In this document: positions 32,440 through 44,570 of the stretch, one piece after another
Numbering within the stretch: the first letter of the stretch is position 1
Layout: each line of letters opens with the position of its first letter
Assembly (NCBI GenBank): GCA_023525975.1
Contig: CM042027.1
Coordinates: forward strand, 88,258,007-88,322,006
DNA from: Smallanthus sonchifolius
Taxonomy: Eukaryota > Streptophyta > Magnoliopsida > Asterales > Asteraceae
DNA: 64,000 nt
Direction of reading: 5' to 3'
Program-made: the position numbers and the translations under genes
The notes under the pieces: model-generated
Databases searched by the model: none
What the model was told of the DNA's origin: nothing
The model's input: only the letters and a program-made list of their open reading frames with translations

Positions 32440-35400
32440 GTTTTATGGAGTTTTATGTTTATGGTGTTGAAAATTCAAGTTAAAGTGTAAAACACAATGA
32501 CAGAAGCAAAACGCTATAAACATAAACACGTCAAAACAACATGACTAAAAAAGCAAAAAAAGACCATGTTGAAATTTGTCATTGTGAAAACGACATGACC
32601 AAAAGAAAAATTAAAACGCCATATTCAAATTGGCACATAAATGTAAAACACCATGACCCAAAAAACTCAATGTTGAAAAATACAATAACTAGAAAAACTC
32701 AATCTTGAAAAACACCCAGTTGAAAACATCATAGATGTCAAACACCATGTTGAAAACTCACTTTAATTCGAACACAACATTAACGAACTTTATGTTTATG
32801 GTATTGAAATTTTTAGCTAAAAGTGTAAAACACAATGACAGAAGCAAAAACACCATAAACATAAACACGTCAAAACACCACGACCAAAAAAGCAAAAAAA
32901 AGACCATGTTGAAATTTGTCTTTTTGAAAACGCCATGACCAAAAAAACTAAAATGTCATGTTCAAATTGGGCCCCAGGTGAAAAATACCATGACTAGAAA
33001 AATTTTAATGCTGAAAAACACCATGACTACAAAAACTCTAAGTTGAAAAACACCCTGTTAAAAACACCATAGATGTAAAACACCATGTTAAAAAAACTCA
33101 CTTTAATTCGAACACAGCCTTAACCAAGTTTATGTTTATGGTGTTGAAATTTTAAGCTAAAAGTGTAAAACATCATGACTGAAGCAAAACGTCATAAACA
33201 TAAAACTCATCAAAACACCATATACATGTATTTTATGATATTTATGTTTATGCCGTTTTTTTTGTCATGATGTTATACGTTATTATTTTACACATGATAT
33301 TTTATATTTTAACATCTATATACATGTATTTTATGATATTTATGTTTATGACGTTTTTGTTTTGTCATGGTGTTTTACACTTTTGACGTAAAATTTCAAT
33401 TGACGATTAGTTTTTCATTGTGTTTTATACTTTAACTTCCATATACATGGTGTTTTGCCATGTTTGTGTTTATGGTATTTTATCTTTTTTTAAACGTCTA
33501 GTTCAACATAAATTATACGTCACAACTGTAAAACACAATGACAAAAAAAGAAACTAAAACACTATGACCACAAACACCATGTTGAAATATGTTATTATGA
33601 AAACACCATAACCAAAAAAGTTAAAACGCCATGTTGAAATTGGCCCCAGGTGTAAAACACCATGACCAGAAAAACACCATGTTGAAAAACACTCTGTTAA
33701 AAACACCATAGCTCTAAAACACTATAAATCTAAAACACCATGTTAAAAAACCCCATTTTAATGTGATTTAAATAAAAACGATTAAAAGTGTATATCTTAT
33801 CACTCTAATAAAGTAAAATATTTGATGCCAAATTTCATCCTCTTAGGCTCTCTCAATTATGTTTTCTCGCTCAAAATACTTTACTTTTATTTCTCACAGT
33901 AATCAATGATTTTGAAGTTATTAAGGTAATGATTTATGAAAATACATTTACTAATTATGTTAATATATTTTAAGTTAAATTTTTAAAAAAGTCAAAATAT
34001 TTTAAAGTTAATGAATACTATTTTGAAACCAAATTAAATGTAAATTTAAAATCCTTATATATAATTTAGTTATAAATAATTTAGTTGAAAAAATAAATAA
34101 TGTTAATTTAATTTTGTTAATGTGATATTTTTTAATCCGATTTTAAAAACCTATTATAAATTCATGTTAAATTGTAATAAATCTTATATTACCAATTTTT
34201 TACTCGGGTTGAATAAATGCAATGTTATATATTTAGTAATAAAAATTACAAATTACATATTTTTGACATTTATGTGGTTTTTAATACAAATTCTAGAAAC
34301 GTTATATATTTATTTTTAAAAAAATTATAAAAAAATAAAAGAAATGTTCAATTTAAAAAAAATATTTTATGAACAAACCTTTTTTTTAATAAAAAACTTT
34401 TTAAGAAAAAAAAATTATAAAAATCATTATCTATACTCTATGCTATCTGATAAATAAAGGTTTTGATGCAACATTTGTTACTGTTTTATTCATTCTCAAG
34501 CTTTTTTTCCCGCATCCCTCTCTTTTATTAATTATATGATTTTTTAATTGTGTCTTATATTTGAATTAGAAAATGGTATATCAAACTACATTTAAGAAAT
34601 GTCTGAATATATTGTATATAGTTCTAATGATACTCATGTTCTTATTCTCCAGTTTGCAAATGGAAGTTGTATCAAGGTTTATGAATTAAGTTCGGAAAAA
34701 ACGTATACACATATTTATGAATTATATCGTATTTAATATACAACTCGTGTAATACACGGACGTGTAACTTAGTATATATAATAATAATAATAATAATAAA
34801 ACTAATCGAAATGTTGAAAACACCATGACCTAAAAAACTAAAACACCATGTTCAAAATGGCCTCCATGTGTAAAACACCATAACGAGAAACACTTTATGT
34901 TGAAAAACGATTTAAAATATAAAACATCATGCTAAAAAAACCACAATAAATCTAAAACACCATGTTAAAAACACCATAAAACAAGGTAAAACACATAAAC
35001 AACCATAAATCTAAAATATAAAACACCATGTTGAAAAACACCATGTTAAAAAAATCCACTTTAATTTTATTTAAATAAAAATGATTTAAAATGGACCATA
35101 ACCAAAAAATTTAAAACGCTATGTTGAAAGTTGACGCTCAAGTTGAAAACACCATAACCAAAAAAACTAAAACGTCATGTTAAAATGGACCCCGTATGTT
35201 TAAAACACCATATCCAGAAAAACACTATGTTGAAAAACACCATGACAAATAAAACTAAAACACCATTTTCAATTTAGTATTTCACTTTTTAAATGAATTT
35301 ATATAGACATGTATGATTACTGTTTTAGTATTTATAAAGTGGCTCGTAAAGTATGGTGTTTTACATGAATATCATGGGTTGAAAGTATAGTGTTTTACTT

Positions 35401-35655
35401 GAATACAATGTGTTTAAAGTTATGGTGTTTTACTTGAACACAATGTGTTTAAAGTTATGATGTTTTACCTGAACACCATGAGTTTAAAGTTATGGAGTAA
35501 AACATCATGATCAAAAATCTTAAACGCTATGTTGAAACTTGACGCTCAAGTTAACTCCATGACCAAAAAAACTAAAATGTCATGTTAAAATAGACCCCGA
35601 ATGTGTAAAACACTATATCTAGAAAAACACTATGTTGAAAAACATTTACTTGAAA
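32440..35655. repeat. Degenerate AAACACCATG tandem repeat field
   Basis: Dozens of copies of AAACACCATG-like units occur, joined by linkers such as ACCAAAAAA and TTGAAA. A higher-order period of about 340 bases is visible: near-identical blocks (GTGTAAAACACAATGACAGA, then ACATAAACACGTC) start near 32480, 32825 and 33160. Reversed blocks (CATGGTGTTTTAC type) occupy about 33240-33490 and 35350-35480. It is interrupted around 33780-34800 by AT-rich DNA and a Helitron. Confidence 0.85.
34430..34772 (+). mobile_element. Non-autonomous Helitron inside the repeat field
   Basis: It starts TCTATACTCTATGC after an A, and ends with a hairpin-like CTCGTGTAATACACGGA (34745-34761) then ACTTAG before a T. 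This is close to the CTAG-type ends of the other Helitrons here, although the final tetranucleotide is TTAG. No helicase frame. Confidence 0.6.
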
Positions 35656-35661
35656 ACACCA

Positions 35662-37847
35662 TGTAAGGCCCCAAACCCGGGAGGCCTCACGTATTGGATT
35701 TACTCATCAACACATAGAACTTAATCATAAGACATTCATTAACACAGCGGAAACGATTTAAAACTTCAACATGCGCAGCGGAAATACATAACATGTCTAA
35801 ACATAACTTGTTAACATACAAACTGAAATTTGTCTGAATCAACTAAAACATAAACATAAACGGGATGCCAGACTCTGGTCTTCGGGTAACTCTTCTCGCC
35901 AAGCCAAGCATCCACTTCCATCTACTGCCACCTACACTTAACTGATGTGCATACTAAAAATCAGCAACGCTGAGTGAGTTCTAACGTTTTCTTCAAATCA
36001 ATTATATAAAAGATTTACTAATACATACATACTGCCCTTAAGGCCAAAACTTTACACACTTTACCTTTCAAAACAGTTTAAAAACATATATTAAACCGTC
36101 AATTCCTCTTTACTGTACTGCCCTCATGGCTTACATCCATGAACCGACAAGTACCTGGTCAATGCCCCCATGGATTCATCCATGAACCGACAATACCGCT
36201 TAACCGTCAATTCACTTGTCACATACTGTACCGCCCCCATGGCTCACGTCCATGAACCGACGAGTAGCTGGTCAATGCCCCCATGGCTCACTATCCATGA
36301 ACCGACAATACCCTGGTTAATGCCCCCATGGCTCACTATCCATGAACCGACAATACCGCTTAACAGGGAGGTTGCGTGGACCTCCCGAGCAACCGCCGTC
36401 ACTCATCCCAATTGTACAACTGTTAACGAACCCAAAGGTTCTTACTAATGGGTAAAACCCATATCTGACATCTTGTACAAGTAACATCTGTCCCAAGGAC
36501 CTTTACAGCTGGTACACATTCCCGAAGGAAATCTATTCACTTTCTTTACATAACTTTACTTTACTAGATCAAAACTTTAACATGTATTATGCCTTTGTTT
36601 ATGTATATGAAAATATAGTAAACGCTTGCCATAAATACCTTTGCTTTTACTGAAATATATCTTAACACATATATAATGCCTTTGTTTATGTATATGAAAA
36701 TATAGTAAACGCTTGCCAAAATATATATCTTGCTTTACCTGAAAATACTAACACATATATTATGCCTTTGTTTATGTATATAGAAATATAGTAAACGCTT
36801 GTCAATAATATAGCTATACTTTACTCAAACGTACATTTGCCTCTTTTAAACTTTTCACTAAAACATAACTTTCACATTTGTTTATAATATATAAAATATA
36901 ATAAACACTTTACACTAAGTATGCACACCACCCCTAAAGAAGGCAAAAAGGGGATTAGAACTCACCTGGTATCTTAGCGGGGATGTCCTACTGGAATCTC
37001 ACACAATCTGAACAATCATAACAATTCGTCACATATCAGACTCATCGAAACTACCTAGTTTCGATACCTGTAGACCTATCGAAACTCCCTAGTTTCGATA
37101 CATGCAACCCTATCGAAACTTCCTAGTTTCGGTACATGCTGACCACTCGAAACTACCTAGTTTCGATACACGTTGACCTATCGAAACTACCTAGTTTCGA
37201 TACACGTTGACCTATCGAAACTACCTAGTTTCGATACATGTTGACCTATCGAAACTACCTAGTTTCGATACATGTCCCTGACTCGAAACTACTTAGTTTC
37301 GATGCTTGCCCCTGACTCGAAACTACTTAGTTTCGATACCCTTCAGCTCAGTCATCTTCCCCACAAAACCCTAACTTTGCATGCAGATCCGACCTCGTCA
37401 AGATCCAAACTTTTTACGTTGAAAACTTGTGTTTTCTAACCGAGAGTCTAGATCTATACTTTGTTTCCATTTTTAAACGTAAAAATCTAACATTTACCCG
37501 ATTTTATTTCAAAATCCAACTCATACAAAAACTCAGATCTGGAACAAATGGTTACCTGAAATCGCTTCCCTTTCGGTGATAAACACTCACGAGACTCTTG
37601 CTAATGCTCCTTGAAGCTTACTCCGAAAACCGGGACTTTCTCTCTCTAGGCTCTCTCTCGCTTTCTCTCTCTAGAATTCCGAAAATGGTGTTGCAAATGA
37701 GGGTTGTGGCTGGTCTTGAGGCTTATAAGGGCCCAAACCCTTGCCCTTTTCGGCCCATACACTCCGGCCCAAGCCCGATTCCTTTCTTTTTATTTAAGTT
37801 TTAATTCCTCGTGAATTCTCTCGTGCTCTAAAACTCGGGATGTTACA
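35662..37847 (-). repeat. LTR of the non-autonomous element, left copy
   Basis: TGTAAGGCCCC to GATGTTACA. Contains CATGG...CCATG hairpin units (about 36150-36350), three to four copies of a TTTATGTATATGAAAATATA unit ending in AAACGCTTG (about 36590-36920), and nine palindromes at a 34-bp period (37045-37335). Confidence 0.9.
37045..37335. repeat. 34-bp-period palindrome array, second LTR family
   Basis: Nine CGAAACTNCCTAGTTTCG-type palindromes starting at 37045, 37080, 37114, 37148, 37182, 37216, 37250, 37284 and 37318, thus 34 bases apart except the first step (35). The counterpart in the other LTR runs from about 40494 to 40780. Confidence 0.95.
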
Positions 37848-38023
37848 AGTCTACCCTCCTTACAATAGGTTTCGTCCTCGAAACCTGCCATAAGCTATAC
37901 TGACAGCAAATCACAGAATGGGTGGCATAAACCGTAGCTATGCAAGGCAGCTTGGTCATGAAGGCCATTGTGATTAACTACCGCTGAGAGCTTATCTTCG
38001 GGCGATCTCAAATTCTAAGGCAT

Positions 38024-38780
38024 CTAGAATAACGGGCTAACTAATTTAGTAAGGGAATAATAACATAAACTTGCCATATCACGAATAAGAGCTTGCAACG
38101 TCAGGAACTCTCTCTCCACCTTGTGGACTTCGTTCTTAGGACAAAACTTCTCAATTACTAACGCTTTCAGATCATTCCACCTCATTAGTTCGACCGCTTG
38201 GTCACCCTTTGCCTGCTTCACCGTCTCCCACCAGTGTGCTGCTTCTCCTTTCAATGACTTTGCAGCGAACATGACTGCTTGTTCCGGTCGACATTCACTA
38301 AGACGAATGGTCGACTCAATGCCGTTAATCCAATCTAAAGTATCAGCTGCTTTTTTTTTTCTTTCCAGTTAGCTCAGGGGGATCACAACCACGAAATGCC
38401 TTGTAATCGCACCCGCGAGTAGGCGGTGCAACATTCTCTACCAGAACTGGTCCTCCCGTAGCTGGAAGCACCACAGGCTCTTCAGTTGTGTTAGGGCTCT
38501 CCTTGGCCTTCCTCAAGGCTTCGTCTAGTATGGCCGGTAAGGTTTCCTTCAACAGTCGGGTAAACTCACGACCGAGAGCTGCTTGTACGACTGGTTCAAA
38601 CTCAAACGTCTGATCATCTTCTGCCGCATGTTCAACATTGTGCTGACTGACTACCGTATCAGTATGGGTAGTGTGAACACTCCCCTCAATCTCTTGGTTG
38701 GTTCTAGCTACACCGCGGCGGCATGTACGCCCACCACGTCTTCCTCCTCCACCCCCTCTAGTTCCTCTACGTCTAGCCAT
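38024..38780 (-). pseudogene. Truncated, frameshifted gag
   Basis: ATG at 38780 opens a basic Arg/Gly-rich N-terminus followed by a gag start homologous to the Tekay-type polyprotein (RGCDYKAFRGCDPP, near residue 130). The frame is lost at a T run (38352-38364 on the plus strand), where a Lys run replaces the expected sequence. The shifted frame at 38272-38024 resumes gag (HWWETVKQ, then FCPKNEVHKVEREFL) and stops at 38024. Zinc knuckles, protease and all of pol are absent. About 230 residues of gag survive of roughly 390 in the complete relative. The two pieces look like one gag domain broken by slippage in the homopolymer. Confidence 0.8.
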
Positions 38781-39094
38781 CTCTAACTGAAAGATAGAAA
38801 ACAAAGGAATTTAATTTCATCATGCTAGGGAATATGTAGAACACAATAAGTAAGGTAAGCTGTTAATATACACTGGCCATCTGCAATTAACCATTACATC
38901 ACTTCTCGTTTTCCATTTATTCGCTTTCATGATTCCACTAAAGCCTCTATTCTTATCTTGACACTCTAAAAGTTAAACTTTACTTACTATACGCTTCTGA
39001 TGCTTTGGCTTGAGTTACCCGTACTGGCATCCGCTTTTTGTCCCATTCTCAGTTTAAGTCTGGACATCGGGGATGTCTAAATCTCTCAAACTAT

Positions 39095-39107
39095 GGCTCT
39101 GATACCA
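39095..39107 (-). promoter_or_regulatory. Primer binding site, initiator-Met tRNA type
   Basis: Minus-strand TGGTATCAGAGCC, identical to the site at 10595-10607 and placed the same three bases from the LTR. Confidence 0.9.
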
Positions 39108-39110
39108 ACT

Positions 39111-41292
39111 TGTAAAGCCCCAAACCCGGGAGGCCTCACGTATTGGATTTACTCATCAACACATAGAACTTAATCATAAGACATTCATTAACACAGCGGA
39201 AACGATTTAAAACTTCAACATGCGCAGCGGAAATACATAACATGTCTAAACATAACTTGTTAACATACAAACTGAAATTTGTCTGAATCAACTAAAACAT
39301 AAACATAAACGGGATGCCAGACTCTGGTCTTCGGGTAACTCTTCTCGCCAAGCCAAGCATCCACTTCCATCTACTGCCACCTACACTTAACTGATGTGCA
39401 TACTAAAAATCAGCAACGCTGAGTGAGTTCTAACGTTTTCTTCAAATCAATTATATAAAAGATTTACTAATACATACATACTGCCCTTAAGGCCAAAACT
39501 TTACACACTTTACCTTTCAAAACAGTTTAAAAACATATATTAAACCGTCAATTCCTCTTTACTGTACTGCCCTCATGGCTTACATCCATGAACCGACAAG
39601 TACCTGGTCAATGCCCCCATGGATTCATCCATGAACCGACAATACCGCTTAACCGTCAATTCACTTGTCACATACTGTACCGCCCCCATGGCTCACGTCC
39701 ATGAACCGACGAGTAGCTGGTCAATGCCCCCATGGCTCACTATCCATGAACCGACAATACCCTGGTTAATGCCCCCATGGCTCACTATCCATGAACCGAC
39801 AATACCGCTTAACAGGGAGGTTGCGTGGACCTCCCGAGCAACCGCCGTCACTCATCCCAATTGTACAACTGTTAACGAACCCAAAGGTTCTTACTAATGG
39901 GTAAAACCCATATCTGACATCTTGTACAAGTAACATCTGTCCCAAGGACCTTTACAGCTGGTACACATTCCCGAAGGAAATCTATTCACTTTCTTTACAT
40001 AACTTTACTTTACTAGATCAAAACTTTAACATGTATTATGCCTTTGTTTATGTATATGAAAATATAGTAAACGCTTGCCATAAATACCTTTGCTTTTACT
40101 GAAATATATCTTAACACATATATAATGCCTTTGTTTATGTATATGAAAATATAGTAAACGCTTGCCAAAATATATATCTTGCTTTACCTGAAAATACTAA
40201 CACATATATTATGCCTTTGTTTATGTATATAGAAATATAGTAAACGCTTGTCAATAATATAGCTATACTTTACTCAAACGTACATTTGCCTCTTTTAAAC
40301 TTTTCACTAAAACATAACTTTCACATTTGTTTATAATATATAAAATATAATAAACACTTTACACTAAGTATGCACACCACCCCTAAAGAAGGCAAAAAGG
40401 GGATTAGAACTCACCTGGTATCTTAGCGGGGATGTCCTACTGGAATCTCACACAATCTGAACAATCATAACAATTCGTCACATATCAGACTCATCGAAAC
40501 TAGTTTCGATGCCTGTAGACCTATCGAAACTCCCTAGTTTCGATACATGCAACCCTATCGAAACTTCCTAGTTTCGGTACATGCTGACCACTCGAAACTA
40601 CCTAGTTTCGATACACGTTGACCTATCGAAACTACCTAGTTTCGATACACGTTGACCTATCGAAACTACCTAGTTTCGATACATGTTGACCTATCGAAAC
40701 TACCTAGTTTCGATACATGTCCCTGACTCGAAACTACTTAGTTTCGATGCTTGCCCCTGACTCGAAACTACTTAGTTTCGATACCCTTCAGCTCAGTCAT
40801 CTTCCCCACAAAACCCTAACTTTGCATGCAGATCCGACCTCGTCAAGATCCAAACTTTTTACGTTGAAAACTTGTGTTTTCTAACCGAGAGTCTAGATCT
40901 ATACTTTGTTTCCATTTTTAAACGTAAAAATCTAACATTTACCCGATTTTATTTCAAAATCCAACTCATACAAAAACTCAGATCTGGAACAAATGGTTAC
41001 CTGAAATCGCTTCCCTTTCGGTGATAAACACTCACGAGACTCTTGCTAATGCTCCTTGAAGCTTACTCCGAAAACCGGGACTTTCTCTCTCTAGGCTCTC
41101 TCTCGCTTTCTCTCTCTAGAATTCCGAAAATGGTGTTGCAAATGAGGGTTGTGGCTGGTCTTGAGGCTTATAAGGGCCCAAACCCTTGCCCTTTTCGGCC
41201 CATACACTCCGGCCCAAGCCCGATTCCTTTCTTTTTATTTAAGTTTTAATTCCTCGTGAATTCTCTCGTGCTCTAAAACTCGGGATGTTACA
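39111..41292 (-). repeat. LTR of the non-autonomous element, right copy
   Basis: TGTAAAGCCCC to GATGTTACA. Same arrays as the left copy. The first palindrome is shortened by 4 bases (near 40495). In element orientation this is the 5' LTR, next to the PBS at 39095-39107. Confidence 0.9.
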
Positions 41293-41759
41293 CACCATGA
41301 CAATAAAACTAAAACACCATGTTGAAATTGACCAATATGTGTAAAACATCATAACCAGAAAAACACCATACTTTAAACCCATGGTGTTCAATTAAAACAC
41401 CGTATTTTAAAAAAAGATGTTTTTTTTCTAAACAAAACATAGCACTATCATACCCATATTAAAGATAAAAAAAACGCCCGATTTTATGGTGATTTTCTTT
41501 TTAAAAAATAATAACATATAAAAAAGTTATGGACGTTTAAAAAATAGGGGGAGAGTTGCATGTGACTTGCATGTGAGGCTTTTTGGTTGAATTTTACCAT
41601 TCTACCCTCCTGATCCCTTTCGTATTGATTATAAATTGCATTTATTTACCAAAATATCACCGTGTGAATCTCAGCCACAAAACACAAATATCTTGTCGCT
41701 GAGATTCCTTGCTACACTTTCTACACTTTTTACCCTTTCTAGTCTAACCTCTACCTATA

Positions 41760-42131
41760 TATATATCTTTAGGTTTAATCACATATCTCTCTACACTCTC
41801 TAATCTCTAAAAAAAACGGAGATGAATAAACGTAGAACTTTATGTTTTATATTTGTTATATATATTTTTTTGAATTTTATTGATCATATTAAATTTTAAA
41901 AAACAAACTGGTTTAACAGGCAAACCGGTTATGAACTGGCCTGGACCGGTTTAATAGGGTTAGGTTAGGTTTTTAGGGATGGTAAATCGGTTTGAAGGCA
42001 AACCGATTTTGACCTTTAGTTGACCAAACCGGTCCGATTCAGTTAGAAAAAACCGTAATGCCATCTAGGAAGAAGTTGCCCACCACTAAGCATCATTATA
42101 TGTCTTGCATAATTATGTCCACCACTAAGTA
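41760..42131. other. Intergenic DNA
   Basis: AT-rich with an AACCGG-rich stretch (about 41905-42055) typical of hAT-type MITE interiors, but no paired ends found. TATGTCTTGCATAATTAT at 42099-42116 recurs at 43118-43135, beyond the hAT element. Confidence 0.3.
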
Positions 42132-42318
42132 TCAACAGTAATCGTCTCTTCTTTTATTAGACTTTATTAAAAGGGAATCCAAGTTCCCATTCCCATGGTA
42201 ACCTGATTCCTCCAAAACCGTCAACAGATGCTTCAAAACAGAAAACGCAAGCCCATTCTCCGGGAGACAAACCTTATCAGTGTCAAATTTGTGGAAAATA
42301 GCCTCCAATACACGTCGC
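42132..42318 (-). pseudogene. Exon relic of a host gene, cut by a hAT element
   Basis: On the minus strand a frame reads through about 60 codons with good codon character: VLEAIFHKFDTDKVCLPENG, then a Leu-rich helical stretch (FSVLKHLLTVLEESG), to a stop at 42132-42134. The frame continues across the hAT target site into 43011-43050, but upstream there it meets stops or needs an intron. The helical pattern could fit a repeat protein of the ARM/HEAT kind, but I cannot name it. The hAT insertion (TSD CACGTCGC) lies within it. Confidence 0.45.
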
Positions 42319-43002
42319 TAGGGGTGTTCACGGTCCGGTTTTGACGGTTTTTAGGTTAAACCGTGAGCCAAACCGTTAAAAAATATAACCGAACACTGTT
42401 TGAGCTTTTGTAATAGACTAACTCTATCCCTCTAATTGCTTGTGAAGTTGTTTTGTAAGGAAAGGGAACCAATTTTGTGCTATGTACGAGTTGGTTCAAT
42501 CTCACCCAAATTCTTTTCATGGTTATGCTTATGTTTGCATTACATAAAGTACAAAACTTCAGTTTTGGTTCAAATTCAGGTAACAAATTCAAACAATAGA
42601 TATGGCAAAACAACAATAGATAACAATAGAACAAGTGGTGAACACTTAAAAAGTGAAAACTGCAGCGGGATTTTAAAAAATTTTAGGTTAACGAGTTTGA
42701 AAGATCGCAGAGCAGCCCAGTTGTATTTCATTAGCAAATAGCAACCCATATTTCGTGAGTTTCCCAGTTACAAATAAAATGAGTTATTTAGCCCAATTTT
42801 TTTTCATTTAAGCCTAATATAAATTATTAAATATATCTAATATATAATATTTATAAAAAAACTATAGTATATTTATCCAACGGTCTGGTCCGGTTTTATA
42901 CAGCCGGTTTTTGGTGAAAACCGCAAACCAAACTGTTTACTACAGTTTGAAAATTTTGAAACCGACCGACCGTGAAACCAAACCGAACCTTGATCACCCC
43001 TA
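42319..43002. mobile_element. Non-autonomous hAT element
   Basis: Ends TAGGGGTG and CACCCCTA, flanked by a perfect 8-bp duplication, CACGTCGC (42311-42318 and 43003-43010). 684 bp, with CGGTTT/AAACCG-rich subterminal regions on both sides. No transposase. Confidence 0.9.
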
Positions 43003-43339
43003 CACGTCGCACTAAAACTGATACTTCACTTTTTTTGGGTCCTGACTTTCTAGTCCCTATTCTTTTTTTTAAAAACAACCATCAACAAATCTTACATAAA
43101 GTTAAAGTTCAACTTATATGTCTTGCATAATTATAAAATCACTTGACTATTATAAGTCAAAGAATTACCTCATATTGAAACTCAATCTTAATGTCGTATT
43201 ATAGCTAACAGACCATTAAAATTATTAGAGCTAACACACCATTAAAATTGAGCAATTTCTAAGATAAAAGTCCAATTCCTTCTTAAAAATATCAGAGCTA
43301 ACACACCATAAAAATTGAATAAGAAGAACCCAAACTCAG

Positions 43340-43573
43340 TCACACCTTTAGATGACTGTTTGCCATGCATGCCAACCTCAGATGGTAACATGCCTTGCTG
43401 CTGATTCATTGGATGCCATGCATTAGGATCCTGCATCACCTCTCCAAGATTCGGTACATTTGTTAACATGAATAATGTTTAATATAAATAATTAACAAAA
43501 GCAGATAATTTATTATATAAACATATAAAAAAAGTACCTAATCCCCGGAGACAGTAGCCGAGGACCTCCTCTG
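43340..43573 (-). pseudogene. Possible further exon relics on the minus strand
   Basis: Minus strand: a T-rich tract ending TTTGCCAG, then a 33-base stretch (43541-43573) encoding GGPRLLSPGI, then GTACTT, which together look like acceptor, exon and donor. Next, 43455-43340 encodes VPNLGEVMQDPNAWHPMNQQ and onward before low-complexity sequence. Together with 42132-42318 these may be parts of one lost gene. The product is not recognised. Confidence 0.35.
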
Positions 43574-43599
43574 GCAAAAAAAAAGAAGAGAAACAAATC

Positions 43600-44570
43600 A
43601 ATAATCAATTTGCTTAATCTCATTATTTGAAAATTTAACAAATCCACATCCTTAGTTAAGTTTTAATTTTCAGTCAGGAAGTGAGTTTTTTGGATGAGTA
43701 TTTTAGTTAACCCGAACAGGAACGGTATAACTCTAGTACCCCACAGATGTAGTGTGATCGTTTGAGGTCAAATCCGTGTAAATACAAAATTAGTTTTTCT
43801 TTTCATTTTCTTTTTCTGTCGTTCCGCCGTGCCAACCCAAGTACGCATCTTCGCCGTTCCCATGTAATAAGTACGCATCTTCGCCGTTCCTTCTCCGTTC
43901 CCATCTCCGTTCGCATCTCCGTTCACATCTTTCCGTTCACTCCGTTCACATCGTACGCATCTACGTTCCGTTCTACGATTTCCATTTAGAAGAAGTTCCA
44001 AATCAGGTCACTTCGTTCTTCCTCCGGCGACTCCATCCAACTAGGGGTCCCTGTTCACACCGTTTCCTTCGTTCTTCCTCCGGAGACTCCGTTTTCTTCG
44101 CCTCCGTTCTCCCTTTCTCAGGCGAATCCAGATCCGGCATACCGTCCCTGTTACGGTCCGCCCGGACACGCCAACTGTGTTGAGCTCCGCCGTTCTCTTC
44201 TCTTCCCCAATCTCTGTTTTCAGAACTCGGGTTTTCCAACGAGAATTGGATCCCTTTCGGTACCGTGGAGTGGTTCCGCAAACCCTTACCCTTCCTTTAC
44301 GGCTGTTGGCAATTTTTCACCCTATACTATTGCCTTTTTACAGTTTAGCCCCTAACCTTTCGGATTTTCACAGTTTCACGCCTAATCTTTTGGCTATTAA
44401 CAGCTTAGTCCTTAAACTTTTGAATGTTGACAGTTTAGCCCCTTAACTCTTGGGTTTTGGCAGTTCACTAACTAGGCCTTGGCCTTTTTCAATTGTGGTC
44501 CCTAAACTTTTGGCTATTGGCAACTTAGCCTAAAACTTCCAGTTTTGACAAGCTTTTTTCCCCTTTTTCC
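43600..44570 (+). other. Pyrimidine-rich leader and degenerate repeats upstream of the LINE
   Basis: 43830-43980 has repeats of CGCATCTTCGCCGTTCC/CATCTCCGTTC, including a near-exact duplication of about 34 bases. 44330-44560 has seven or so degenerate copies of a unit like ACAGTTTAGCCCCTAA plus CTTTTGG. These may be the 5' untranslated region of the R2-like LINE that follows, or unrelated repeats. Confidence 0.4.

Larger units (their letters stand above)
35662..41292 (-). mobile_element. Non-autonomous gypsy LTR element with gag fragment
   Basis: LTRs at 35662-37847 (2186 bp) and 39111-41292 (2182 bp) enclose only 1263 bp. The flanks are a perfect 5-bp duplication, CACCA (35657-35661 and 41293-41297). 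The LTRs differ at a few places by eye: AAGG versus AAAG near the left end, a 4-bp loss in the first palindrome, and one A/G beside it. The PBS (39095-39107) and the PPT with adjacent hairpin (37848-37886) are like those of the autonomous Tekay element at 3254-10155, but LTR sequences differ outside shared motifs. With no pol it would need proteins from a relative. Confidence 0.9.
32104..41755. mobile_element. Large TIR/foldback element filled with AAACACCATG repeats
   Basis: The left end (about 32107-32390) and right end (about 41430-41755) are inverted copies: GTTAGACTA near the tips, then CACATGCAAGTCACATG, ATTTTTTAAAC, CCATAACTTTTTTATA and a CACCATAAAAT/GCGTTTTTTAT stretch in the same order. 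Both tips lie against TA-rich tracts. The interior (32440-35655 and 41298-41430) is degenerate AAACACCATG repeats, with blocks in reverse orientation. No transposase is seen. Without the nested LTR element it is about 4 kb. The superfamily is not certain; it may be Mutator-like or a TA-targeting group. Confidence 0.7.

Noticed and set aside
37045..37335. CRISPR-like array (palindromic repeats with regular spacers)
   Set aside because: The spacers are similar to each other, the array lies within LTRs, is copied in every LTR of the element, and the DNA is plant nuclear with no cas genes.
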